A DNA stretch of 58,068 nucleotides, from assembly GCA_028284605.1 (NCBI GenBank), contig JANQRL010000026.1:1-58068 (forward strand), in the 5' to 3' direction. A program made the position numbers and the translations under genes. The number at the start of each line of letters is the position of its first letter. Position 1 is the first letter of the stretch. Under the pieces are notes generated by a model that searched no databases, was not told the DNA's origin, and was given only the letters and a program-made list of their open reading frames with translations. The stretch comes from Paracoccaceae bacterium (GTDB taxonomy: Bacteria; Pseudomonadota; Alphaproteobacteria; Rhodobacterales; Rhodobacteraceae). Of the stretch, positions 17,199 through 24,841 are shown piece by piece.

Positions 17199-17732
17199 AT
17201 GCGCCGCGCGCTTTTCGCCCTCGCCGTCATTCTCGCCGCCCTGACTGCGCAGGCCCAGGACATCCCCGAGGGGCCGGAGCCGCCGATGACGCCGGAGCGG
17301 ATCGTGGCGATTGCCAAGGCGCTCGACGGGCAGGCGCTGGAGGTCGGGTCGGGGATCGAGCTGACCATCGCGGACGTGCCGGTGCTGATCGTGATGGATG
17401 CCGACGCCAACCGGATCCGGGCCATGGTGCCTATCGCGTCCGCCGCCGGCCTCGCCGAGGCGGACCTGATGCGCATGATGCAGGCCAATTTCGACACGAC
17501 GCTCGACGCGCGCTATGCGGTGGCCCGGGGCCGGCTCTGGGCGGTCTATATCCATCCGCTCGCAGAGCTTGAGCGGGCACAGTTCATCTCCGGCCTTGCC
17601 CAGACGGTGAATCTGGCGCGGACCTATGGCACGGCCTATTCCGGCGGCGCCCAGGTCTTCGGCGGCGGCGATTCGAGACATCTGTTCCGCGACCTGTTCG
17701 AGGACCTTCTGGAGCGGGGCGAGGAGCTCTAG
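17199..17732 (+). CDS. exported hypothetical protein (YbjN-like?)
   Basis: 177-aa protein with a cleavable signal peptide ('MRRALFALAVILAALTAQAQ', cut after AQA), so probably periplasmic. The body has an alpha-beta pattern, for example 'ELTIADVPVLIVMDADANRI', 'MMQANFDTTLDARYAVARGR' and 'LWAVYIHPLAELERAQFISG', that resembles YbjN / type III secretion chaperone-like folds, but I am not sure of this. The C-terminus is Gly-rich ('SGGAQVFGGGDSRHL') and ends in an acidic helix. It is monocistronic, between cmk and the island's left end. GGAGG lies 7 bp before the ATG. The stretch 17733-17925 downstream has no gene. Confidence 0.6.
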   Translation: MRRALFALAVILAALTAQAQDIPEGPEPPMTPERIVAIAKALDGQALEVGSGIELTIADVPVLIVMDADANRIRAMVPIASAAGLAEADLMRMMQANFDTTLDARYAVARGRLWAVYIHPLAELERAQFISGLAQTVNLARTYGTAYSGGAQVFGGGDSRHLFRDLFEDLLERGEEL

Positions 17733-17925
17733 CCGTTCTGGCTCCATCGGCCGTCGCGGGTCGGGTCGGGCGCCGGGGAGCTGCGGCGACGCGCGGGGGT
17801 CGAGAGGCGACTCGAAAGGAGCGATCATCGCCGTCTTGTCCGTCGGCGCTCTGTGGTCAAGAGCCAGGCGGGCGGACGGGCCGCCCGAGCACGGGCCTGC
17901 CTAATCGCCTAAGGACATTGGATTG

Positions 17926-17974
17926 TTTTGGAGCGGGCGATGAGATTCGAACTCACGACCCTTACCTTGGCAAG
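17926..17974. repeat. attL: displaced 3' end of tRNA-Gly
   Basis: 49 bp identical to 30925-30973. It contains the anticodon arm, T arm, acceptor 3' side and CCA of tRNA-Gly on the minus strand but lacks the 5' half, so it is not a functional tRNA. It marks the left junction of the island. Confidence 0.92.
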
Positions 17975-18007
17975 CCGCGAGGCCGGTGTAACCCCAAAAC
18001 TCGTCCC

Positions 18008-18113
18008 GTAACATTTTTCTTTTCTGCGCTTATGTTTAGAAACCTTCTGGCGACCGCCGGGTAACATGCTGTAACGTGGGTTTACTGCCTATCTGTTACC
18101 CCGTTTGTTACCC
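18008..18113. promoter_or_regulatory. candidate arm-type integrase sites, left
   Basis: Between attL and the integrase gene the word GTTACCC(C) occurs at 18095-18102 and 18107-18113. Inverted forms lie at 18008-18012 (GTAAC), 18059-18065 (GGGTAAC) and 18071-18076. A matching pair of direct copies lies at the other end (30841-30858). Repeated short words on both sides of a core are typical of integrase arm sites. Confidence 0.5.
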
Positions 18114-18144
18114 ATTGGCTCTAAAACCCGTCGGAAATCCGCCC

Positions 18145-19332
18145 ATGCCCAAGCAGAATCTCACCGCCGCCTTCGTGGAAAAGGTCAAGCCGCCCGCCGA
18201 GGGCCGCGCCGAATACTGGGACGCGCTGCTGCCCGGCTTCGGCCTGCGAGTGGCCAGCGGCGGCACCAAGTCGTGGTGTCTGTTCTATCGCGTGAACGGC
18301 AAGCAGGTCCGCGAAACGCTGGGCAAGTATCCCGCGCTGGGACTGGCCGACGCCCGCAAGCTGGCGCGCGAACGGGCCGACCGGGCGCGGTCGGGCGTGG
18401 ACCCGCGCAAGCCCAAGGCCGCGCGCACCCGCACGGTGGCCGACCTAGCCGAGGCATTCGTGGAGCAGCACTGCAAGCCGAACAATCGGAGTTGGAAGTC
18501 TCAGGAATCCCAGTTGGAGATGCACGTGCTGTCGCGCTGGGGGCACATGGCCCCGGATCGCGTGACCAAGCTGGACGTGGCGCAGATGCTGCAAGAGGTG
18601 TCTGTCAAGCGGGGAGCGCGCAGCGGCGGCATCGGGCGCGCGGGTGTGGTGAGCGGCGGGCCGGTGGCGGCGGAAAACGTGCTCAAGGTGCTGCGCGCCA
18701 TGTACAACTGGGGGCTGGACCACGATCTGGTGGAGACAAACCCGGCCCTGCGCGCCAAGCCACCCGTGCGCCCCAAGGCGCGAGACCGGGTGCTTTCAGA
18801 CGACGAGGTGAAGGCGATTTGGCTGGCGGCGGGCGCGCTGGGCTACCCGTTCGGCCACTGGACGCGCCTGCTGCTGGCCACGGGACAGCGCCGGTCCGAG
18901 GTCGCCGCGATGACGTGGGACGAGATCGACGGCGACGTGTGGACCCTGCCGAGGGAGCGGACCAAGGCGGCGCGGGCGCATGTGGTGCCGCTCGCCCCGA
19001 TTGCCGCGAACATTCTGTCGGAATGTCCGAGGCAATCGGGGCCGTACGTCTTCTCCACCACCGCCGGAGCCGGACACATTCGCGGGTTCAGCAAGGCCAA
19101 GATCGAACTGGACGCGGCGGCGTGCCTGACCGACTGGCGCTACCACGACCTGCGCCGCACCGCCGCCACGGGCATGGCGGCCCTCGGCGTGGTGGAGGAC
19201 ATCATCGGGCGGGTGCTGAACCACGCCCCGCGCGGCGTGACCGCCCGCTACAATCGGTACACCTACATCGAAGAGAAGCGCGTCGCGCTGGCGGCGTGGG
19301 GCGAGCGGCTGGGGGAGATCGTGCATGACTGA
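18145..19332 (+). CDS. tyrosine-type site-specific integrase (P4-like, DUF4102 arm domain)
   Basis: 395-aa integrase responsible for inserting and excising the island at tRNA-Gly. The N-terminal DUF4102-type arm-binding domain is clear ('YWDALLPGFGLRVASGGTKS', 'LGKYPALGLADARKLARERA'). A core-binding SAM-like domain and the catalytic domain follow, with Arg in 'LLLATGQRRSEVAAMTWDEI', 'YHDLRRTAATGMAALGV' (HxxR), a His in 'VLNHAPRGVTARYNRY' and the nucleophile Tyr in 'ARYNRYTYIEEKRVAL'. ATG 18145 is chosen because the extra upstream residues read through the arm-type sites. The gene reads away from attL, the usual arrangement. Confidence 0.95.
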   Translation: MPKQNLTAAFVEKVKPPAEGRAEYWDALLPGFGLRVASGGTKSWCLFYRVNGKQVRETLGKYPALGLADARKLARERADRARSGVDPRKPKAARTRTVADLAEAFVEQHCKPNNRSWKSQESQLEMHVLSRWGHMAPDRVTKLDVAQMLQEVSVKRGARSGGIGRAGVVSGGPVAAENVLKVLRAMYNWGLDHDLVETNPALRAKPPVRPKARDRVLSDDEVKAIWLAAGALGYPFGHWTRLLLATGQRRSEVAAMTWDEIDGDVWTLPRERTKAARAHVVPLAPIAANILSECPRQSGPYVFSTTAGAGHIRGFSKAKIELDAAACLTDWRYHDLRRTAATGMAALGVVEDIIGRVLNHAPRGVTARYNRYTYIEEKRVALAAWGERLGEIVHD

Positions 19333-19453
19333 CCGCTGCTTCTTTCTGCCTCAGGCCGCTGGCGAACGGATCGGCGAGATAGCCGAACTCTACGGTGTGC
19401 CAAGGGCGCACGCTCTCGCCGCAGTCTAATCCACGCTCTCGTGGCAGGCCGAG

Positions 19454-19885
19454 ATGGGCGAGGAACGCGGCGAGCGCGGCGACATGAAGAAGGCCCGCCG
19501 GTACGCCGACAAGCTGGCCGCCGAACTCGACGCTATGGGCACGCACGCCGATCTGAGCCGGGCGACCGGGCTGGACCCCGAACCGGCTGGCGACAGGGTG
19601 GTGGCGCTGCTGGACGGGCTGGACGAGCTACGGACCCTCTTGCACCGCGTCAAGCCGACCCACGGAGCGACGAAAACGGAAGTAAGCGAACTCGTCGCCG
19701 CTCTCTCGCGGGTCTGGCAAGCCACGGGTCGCCCGCTGAAACCGACTTGGGACCACGAGCGCAAGCAGCCGAACCGGAATCCGGTCAACGACTGCGCGTG
19801 CTTCCTGCACGACACGGTCATGGTCGCGATGGGCGAGGAGGCCGCCGGTAGTGTTCGGCACATATTGGCGAAACCGGCGAACTAG
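19454..19885 (+). CDS. hypothetical island protein, possibly 5'-truncated by a stop codon
   Basis: 143-aa unrecognised, charged, mostly helical protein (MGEERGERGDMKKARRYADK...). The same frame is open upstream from ATG 19325, which overlaps the integrase end, for 34 codons, then meets TAA at 19427-19429 and stays open again through this gene. The natural start may therefore be 19325 with a nonsense mutation, or this may be a separate gene starting at 19454 behind a weak GAG. No domain is recognised. A central 'VVALLDGLDELRTLLHRVKP' helix and a later C-A-C pair are the only notable features. Confidence 0.5.
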   Translation: MGEERGERGDMKKARRYADKLAAELDAMGTHADLSRATGLDPEPAGDRVVALLDGLDELRTLLHRVKPTHGATKTEVSELVAALSRVWQATGRPLKPTWDHERKQPNRNPVNDCACFLHDTVMVAMGEEAAGSVRHILAKPAN

Positions 19886-19969
19886 CGACTTTCGGGTCTT
19901 TTACCGGCTTTGTTCGCCCATGGTGTACCATTGCACTGTGCGCGCACCCAAAAGACAGGAGTGCCGCAC

Positions 19970-20188
19970 ATGGCCGATCTATATCCCAAGGACCCGTCCA
20001 AAGTTCCCCGCCTGCTCTCCTGCGAACAGGTTTCCGAGGCGGTGGGCTATTCCAGAGTACACATCTATCGCCTGATGAAGGCCGGCGAGTTTCCTCAGCG
20101 TGTGCAGATCGGACGCAACCGTGTCGGATGGCTGGAAAGCGAAGTGGCCGAATGGCTCGAAGAACGCATCGCCGCGCGCGCGAGTTGA
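19970..20188 (+). CDS. AlpA-like helix-turn-helix regulator
   Basis: 72-aa MerR-superfamily/AlpA-type DNA-binding protein. The helix-turn-helix 'LLSCEQVSEAVGYSRVHIYR' followed by 'LMKAGEFPQRVQIGRNRVGW' is the AlpA signature, and 'LESEVAEWLEERIAARAS' closes it. In P4-like elements AlpA activates integrase or excision genes. AGGAG 8 bp before the ATG decides the start over the longer frame. The stop codon is 2 bp before the primase-helicase ATG, so the two are a transcription unit and AlpA may set replication and excision together. Confidence 0.88.
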   Translation: MADLYPKDPSKVPRLLSCEQVSEAVGYSRVHIYRLMKAGEFPQRVQIGRNRVGWLESEVAEWLEERIAARAS

Positions 20189-20190
20189 AC

Positions 20191-22452
20191 ATGGACGAGG
20201 CGAAGAGACTGCACGCACTGTTCCAGAGCAACGGGCGCGGAAGAGGCGAGTTTCGCCCCGGCGAGAAGGACGAGCGCGGCAAGGTCCGGGGCGCAACCTT
20301 CACTCGCGACGAGCGCGGACCGTCCGTGTCGGACTGGCGGGCGCACCTTGGCGGCAAACTCGGCCTCGGCGTGTCGCCCCTTCTGGAAGACGGGCAGAGC
20401 GTCATGTGGGGAACCATCGACATCGACCAGTATCCCCTGGACCACGCTGCGCTCGAACGGAAGATTGCAGCGCTCGAGCTACCGCTCACCGTGCTCGAGT
20501 CGAAGTCCGGCGGTGCGCACCTCGTGGTGTTCTTTTCGGAGCCGATTTCGGCGGCGAAAGTGCAGCGTGTCCTTCGCGACTGGGCCGGAACCCTGGGCCA
20601 CGCAGGATGCGAGATATTCCCCAAGCAGACCAGCCATAGCGGCAAAGGGCCGGGTAGTTGGCTGAACATGCCCTACTTCGGAGGGGAGCGGCGCGCCATG
20701 ATCGGCGGCGAGTGGGTCGCTGTGGGCGAGTTTCTCAACCGGGCCGAAGCGAGTAAGCTGTCGGCGGGTGGACTGTCCTCCGCCGGGGAGCCCGCGCCCG
20801 TCGGGAAGTTTCCGAACGGGCCGCCGTGCCTCAACGACGTCTGGGCGGGCGGGCTGACGGAGGGGCAGCGCAACACGGTGTTCTTCAACATCGCCGTGAT
20901 GCTCCTCAAAGAACACGGCGACGTGGACGATGTTGTTCTCGCTATGCTCTTCGACCTGAACCGAGAGCTGGACAATCCGCTGCCGAGTTCCGAGGTGCAC
21001 TCGACCTACAAGAGCGCCTTGCGCGGCGAGTACGAGGGGTACCAATGCGGAACGTCGCCGCTGTGCGACCACTGCGACCGGCAGACTTGCGCCACGCGCC
21101 CATTCGGCGTGTCGTCGGCCGCTCCGAGCGGATGGGTCTACGTTGTCTCTCTGAAGCGCTTCTACAACCTCACGACACACGACCTCGTGGACAAGGAGCA
21201 ATTCGACGACCTGTTCCCCCAGAAGAAGGGCCGGGCCAGCACCGCCTTCGTTAAGGATCAGGGGACCAAAGTGATGCGCCTGACCTTCCAGCCGGAAGCG
21301 CCCCTGTTCCTGGACGACGCGGTTAACACGTGGACCGGCGACGAGGGTGCGAAGCCCGAGCCGGAAGGCGATCCGACCCCGTTTCTGGATCATCTGAAAT
21401 TCATCGTGCCCGACCCGGACGAACTGACCCATCTTATGCGATGGCTGGCGAACATCGTCCAGAATCCGCGTCGGCGTCCGAACCACGGGGTGATGATCGT
21501 GGGCGGCATGGGCACCGGCAAGAGTTTCATCGGAAGGCTGATGACCGAAATCGTCGGAAGGCGCTACACTGGCAAGCCGCGCACCAGCGACGTGAAGGAA
21601 CGCTTCAATTCTTGGGCCATGAATAAGCTACTTATCGTCATCGACGAGGTGATGGACCTCGGGCGGCAGGAGATCACGCAGCGCCTCAAGGAGATGGTCG
21701 CCGACGACTGGGTCAGCATCCGAATGATGCACCGCGATCCGTTCGAGATGCCGAACTTCGCGGCTTTCCTGGTCTTCTCCAACAGCGACGACGCGCTCAA
21801 GTTGGAGACCGGAGAGCGCCGCTGGTTCATCATATCGTCTCCCGCCGTGGCCAAGCCGAGTGAATACTATCGTGACCTGCATCGCTGGGCCGAGAAAGGC
21901 GGCACTGGCGCGGTGGCCCACTACCTGCGCCGGATCGACCTCTCCGATTTCGATCCCAAAGCGGTGCCGCCGCGAACCAAGGCTCAGGCCGAAATGGAGG
22001 CCGCCGCCCATACGCCCGACGAGGACGCGGTGCGCGACCTATTTGAGCGCGGAGACTTTCCGTTCAACGGACCGGTCGCTGTCATAGCCGAGTTGAAGGG
22101 GCAGCTACCCATGCTGCGCCGCAACAGCCAGTGGTTCGGCAAGGTGCTCGGTCGTCTCGGCGGCGAGAAGCTCCGACAGGTTCGCCTGACCGGGCTGGGC
22201 AGACCCGTCGTCTACATCATGCGCGACCATGCCGAATGGGCCGAGGCCACCGACGCCAAGATCGCGGAAAGGTGGGCCGAACAGACCGCGCGCCAGCGAA
22301 TGCTCGAAGAGGAGGGCACCGACGAGACGCTGGACGACGCCGCGAACGGCGAGCGCGGCAATCTGATCAAGCTGACCAATCGCGAAAGGGAATTGCGGCG
22401 AAAGGGCAAGAAACCCGAGCCGAAGTCCAAGGGCGACCACGGCATGTTCTAG
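20191..22452 (+). CDS. primase-helicase: TOTE-type AEP primase domain + P-loop (DUF5906-like) helicase
   Basis: 753-aa predicted replication protein of the island. The N-terminal domain resembles the archaeo-eukaryotic primase domain of TOTE conflict systems: 'VMWGTIDIDQYPLDH' with the metal-binding DxD at residues 77-79, 'LESKSGGAHLVVFFSEP' (102-118) and 'GCEIFPKQTSHSG'. A Cys cluster 'CGTSPLCDHCDRQTCATRPF' (about 286-305) looks like a zinc-binding primase C-terminal element. The helicase part shows Walker A 'GGMGTGKSFIGRLM' (about 437-450) and Walker B 'LLIVIDEVMDLGRQE', as in DUF5906/SF3 proteins. It follows alpA by 2 bp and is followed by iteron-like repeats, so it likely initiates island replication. 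Confidence 0.82.
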   Translation: MDEAKRLHALFQSNGRGRGEFRPGEKDERGKVRGATFTRDERGPSVSDWRAHLGGKLGLGVSPLLEDGQSVMWGTIDIDQYPLDHAALERKIAALELPLTVLESKSGGAHLVVFFSEPISAAKVQRVLRDWAGTLGHAGCEIFPKQTSHSGKGPGSWLNMPYFGGERRAMIGGEWVAVGEFLNRAEASKLSAGGLSSAGEPAPVGKFPNGPPCLNDVWAGGLTEGQRNTVFFNIAVMLLKEHGDVDDVVLAMLFDLNRELDNPLPSSEVHSTYKSALRGEYEGYQCGTSPLCDHCDRQTCATRPFGVSSAAPSGWVYVVSLKRFYNLTTHDLVDKEQFDDLFPQKKGRASTAFVKDQGTKVMRLTFQPEAPLFLDDAVNTWTGDEGAKPEPEGDPTPFLDHLKFIVPDPDELTHLMRWLANIVQNPRRRPNHGVMIVGGMGTGKSFIGRLMTEIVGRRYTGKPRTSDVKERFNSWAMNKLLIVIDEVMDLGRQEITQRLKEMVADDWVSIRMMHRDPFEMPNFAAFLVFSNSDDALKLETGERRWFIISSPAVAKPSEYYRDLHRWAEKGGTGAVAHYLRRIDLSDFDPKAVPPRTKAQAEMEAAAHTPDEDAVRDLFERGDFPFNGPVAVIAELKGQLPMLRRNSQWFGKVLGRLGGEKLRQVRLTGLGRPVVYIMRDHAEWAEATDAKIAERWAEQTARQRMLEEEGTDETLDDAANGERGNLIKLTNRERELRRKGKKPEPKSKGDHGMF

Positions 22453-22456
22453 CGCG

Positions 22457-22640
22457 GGATGCGCGGATACGGGGTGGATGCGGGTGCGTATCCAGAGAAG
22501 GTGCAGCGAAAACAGGGAGTTGGTGGGTATGGATACATGGATACGGTTTTATTGAATATTGGTCATGCCAAGGCAGGGTGCATTGGCAGCGCCGGGGCGC
22601 TAGGTAAATCAAACCGACTGCATCCAATATCCACGCATCC
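22457..22640. repeat. iteron-like GGATRCG repeats, candidate island replication origin
   Basis: The 286-bp gap 22453-22738 behind the primase-helicase has no convincing gene but is rich in the 7-mer GGAT(A/G)CG. Direct copies: 22457-22463, 22465-22471, 22476-22482 and 22539-22545, with a near copy at 22531-22537. Inverted copies: 22487-22493 and 22634-22640, with a near copy at 22619-22625. An AT-rich stretch lies at 22546-22560. The layout fits an origin recognised by the adjacent replication protein. Confidence 0.5.
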
Positions 22641-22738
22641 AAAACCCGCCAGAATCCGCGCAAGCCGCTGCCGAAGCTGCGGAAATCATCATCGGCCCCT
22701 CGGGACTTCATCTTTCGTTCTGCGCTGGCGGTGCTGTA

Positions 22739-23017
22739 ATGGCGCGCATGGCAGTCTCCAAGGCATATGTTCACAAGCAGCGGTCTCTGCGCTCGCTCTC
22801 CGATGCGAGGGCCGAGATCGCTCGCCTGTACCACGCCATGATGCGCGGTTCCCTCGACAAGAAGACCTACTACGCCGGGGTCCATGGCCTGAACGCGTGG
22901 GCCAAGCTGTACGAGGCGGACGTGCTGGAACGCAATCAGCGCGCCACTATGGAACGCGCGGGTATGGAGCCGCCCACCGACGACCTGTTCGCGGAGGATA
23001 GCCGCGTGACTCACTAG
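22739..23017 (+). CDS. hypothetical island protein, 92 aa
   Basis: Unrecognised basic, helical protein ('SLSDARAEIARLYHAMMRGS', 'VHGLNAWAKLYEADVLERNQ'). ATG 22739 or 22748. It follows the iteron-like region and precedes the 252-aa unknown by 50 bp. The amino-acid composition is protein-like, and the helical heptad pattern suggests a DNA-associated or oligomeric role, but no function can be assigned. Confidence 0.5.
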   Translation: MARMAVSKAYVHKQRSLRSLSDARAEIARLYHAMMRGSLDKKTYYAGVHGLNAWAKLYEADVLERNQRATMERAGMEPPTDDLFAEDSRVTH

Positions 23018-23067
23018 GTCGCCGGGGTCCATCCTGGCGATCGCTAACCGCTGAAAGGACCGACCAG

Positions 23068-23826
23068 ATGGCAGACACCTTCGACACCATCCCGCTGACC
23101 GTGAACTTCCTCGGGGCCAGCATCTACCTCGGCAAGGCCGCCGCCGTGCCGCACGGGGGCGCGACCAGCGCCCCGGCCTACAAGCTGGGCACCATCCTCT
23201 CGGGGCTGCACGACGCCCTGACCGTGGCCGACGCCAAGGTGACGGAGATCGCCGCCAACCGCGACCTGAACGACGCCGCCCGCAAGCGCCGGATGGTGAC
23301 GGAGGCCGGAAAGCTGTTCGACGCCGCGACCGGAATGGGGCAGGACGCCGACCGCGTCGCCGCAGAGATCGACGCCGCCGAGGCCGTCCTGTTCCCCAGC
23401 CTGCCCGACGACGCTCCGAGCGCGATCCGCGCCCGCGAGATGCGCGACTACCTGCGCGGCCTTCCCGGCGACGAGCGGCGCGACTTCATCAGCGCGCAGG
23501 CCAAGGCGGGCAACCCGCTGCCCGTGCAGGCCGCCGCCGACCCCGGCCTCGGGGCGCTGTCGGGTGCCGACCCAGAGGTCGTCGCAGCGGCTCTGCGCAC
23601 CTACGCGCAGGCCAACCGGCCCGACGACTGGGCGCGCGTGGCCAACGGGCGCGAGATGTTCCGGTTGCTGAACCGGGCGCTGGAACAGACCATGCCGCTG
23701 GCGCAGCGCATGGCGGCCCCGGACGTGGAGAACCCCGGCCACGTGCTGTCGCTGGCGATGAAGCGCAAGGTACCCGGCGACGGGACCAATCCGGCGGACA
23801 ACATCGTCATCCGCGTGGCCGCGTGA
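23068..23826 (+). CDS. hypothetical island protein, 252 aa
   Basis: Unrecognised soluble protein, Ala/Asp-rich, with a Shine-Dalgarno AAAGGA before the ATG. It has alternating helical segments ('GTILSGLHDALTVADAKVTE', 'LFDAATGMGQDADRVAAEID', 'MFRLLNRALEQTMPLAQRMA') and no signal peptide or catalytic motif that I can see. Its stop overlaps the GTG of the next small frame (GTGA at 23823-23826). It is the largest of a run of unknown genes (22739-24841) upstream of the second recombinase, which may form one transcript. Confidence 0.6.
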   Translation: MADTFDTIPLTVNFLGASIYLGKAAAVPHGGATSAPAYKLGTILSGLHDALTVADAKVTEIAANRDLNDAARKRRMVTEAGKLFDAATGMGQDADRVAAEIDAAEAVLFPSLPDDAPSAIRAREMRDYLRGLPGDERRDFISAQAKAGNPLPVQAAADPGLGALSGADPEVVAAALRTYAQANRPDDWARVANGREMFRLLNRALEQTMPLAQRMAAPDVENPGHVLSLAMKRKVPGDGTNPADNIVIRVAA

Positions 23827-24038
23827 CGCTGAGGACGATGGCCCGGCAACTGCGCCGGGCCGCCGCCCGGATCGACCCGCCGCGCGCGCCCGCCGTGTGG
23901 GCACCGGCCTATCGCTGGGGAACCCCGCCGCCTGCACCGCCGGGCCGGTCGATCCGCATGGGGGCGATACTGGGACCGCCCGAGGATCCCGCAAAGGAGG
24001 ACGAATATGAAGAACTGCGACTACGTGATCGACCCTAG
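23823..24038 (+). CDS. possible small island protein, 71 aa
   Basis: Open frame starting GTG, overlapping the preceding stop by 4 bases and running 32 bases into the next gene. The product is Arg/Pro-rich ('MARQLRRAAARIDPPRAPAV') and low in complexity. The overlap pattern suggests translational coupling, but composition alone in GC-rich DNA can produce such a frame. It could equally be a spacer. Confidence 0.3.
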   Translation: MTLRTMARQLRRAAARIDPPRAPAVWAPAYRWGTPPPAPPGRSIRMGAILGPPEDPAKEDEYEELRLRDRP

Positions 24039-24447
24039 GCACTTCCGCCGCACGGCGGAGCCGCCGCCCGATCTGGGCGAAGACTTCGAACTGTGGATGT
24101 ACGAACTCTACAGCCAAGTGAAGGAGCACCCCAAGGGCGGCCCGGCGCGGGAGGCTTACCATCGGTACGACACGCTGCACCTCGTCCTGACCGATCCCAC
24201 GTATTCGCTAAAGCCCAATTTCGTGGTCGCCAAGCGCATGGAGAACGCCATGGCCTTCGTCTTCGCCGCCAAGGCGCTGGCGGTGCTGAACGGTGAGCCG
24301 ATGGGGCTGCTGGAAACGCTGGGCTGGCAGATGATGGACGGGGCGCTGGACGGCTACGGGGTGGAACTCGGCCCGGAACTCGTCGTCGCGCTGGCCCGCG
24401 AGAGTGACCCCGACAGGTTGCGCCTGTTCCAGCCGGACTTTCTCTAG
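24007..24447 (+). CDS. hypothetical island protein, 146 aa
   Basis: Begins behind a perfect AAAGGAGG Shine-Dalgarno sequence, so the start is secure. Acidic, mostly helical protein ('PDLGEDFELWMYELYSQVKE', 'FVVAKRMENAMAFVFAAKAL', 'LETLGWQMMDGALDGYG') with no recognised domain. Part of the 22739-25857 run of co-directional genes. Strong initiation suggests it is made in quantity. Confidence 0.65.
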   Translation: MKNCDYVIDPRHFRRTAEPPPDLGEDFELWMYELYSQVKEHPKGGPAREAYHRYDTLHLVLTDPTYSLKPNFVVAKRMENAMAFVFAAKALAVLNGEPMGLLETLGWQMMDGALDGYGVELGPELVVALARESDPDRLRLFQPDFL

Positions 24448-24511
24448 AACCGTCATTTCGCGGCGAGAGAACTCCTGCCAGCTTGAAGTCACAACACAGG
24501 AGAAAACAGCC

Positions 24512-24841
24512 ATGACTAACCTATCCGCCGCACAACTCGTCGAGCGCATCAACGCGGCCCGCGCCGCCAAGGGCATGGAACCGGTGGAATACACCGGCGT
24601 CAGCAAGGCCAAGCTGGCCGAGACGCTGGAAGAACTGCGCGCCGACCTGCCCGAGCCGTCCGAGGCCGACGTTCTGGAAAGCCTGTCGCTGGGCAAGTAC
24701 CGCTCCGCCAATCAGGTGGCCGACGCCCACGGCGCGCCCGTGGACGCGGTTCAGCCGATCCTCGACGCGCTCAAGGAGGGTGGCAAAATCGTCGCCCGGC
24801 GCAGCCGGTCCATGCAGTGCCTCAAGTACAAAGCGGCATGA
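24512..24841 (+). CDS. hypothetical island protein, 109 aa (winged-helix-like C-terminus?)
   Basis: AGGAG precedes the ATG by 9 bp. The N-terminal half is helical ('AAQLVERINAARAAKGMEPV'). The C-terminal half 'LGKYRSANQVADAHGAPVDA' followed by 'VQPILDALKEGGKIVARR' has the helix-turn-helix-wing rhythm of small winged-helix DNA-binding proteins, but this is a visual impression only. Its stop overlaps the start of the tyrosine recombinase (ATGA), so the two are translationally coupled and it may be an accessory or directionality factor for that recombinase. Confidence 0.6.
   Translation: MTNLSAAQLVERINAARAAKGMEPVEYTGVSKAKLAETLEELRADLPEPSEADVLESLSLGKYRSANQVADAHGAPVDAVQPILDALKEGGKIVARRSRSMQCLKYKAA

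Noticed and set aside
17926-17974. second tRNA-Gly gene at the left island end
   Set aside because: Only the 3' part is present; there is no 5' acceptor or D arm, so it is an attachment-site remnant.
22457-22640. CRISPR array
   Set aside because: The repeated words are 7-mers in both orientations with irregular spacing; no cas genes are in the window.
22459-23001. 180-codon open frame downstream of the primase-helicase
   Set aside because: It translates the repeated GGATRCG words into low-complexity residues and overlaps the better 92-aa frame; the region reads as a repeat cluster.
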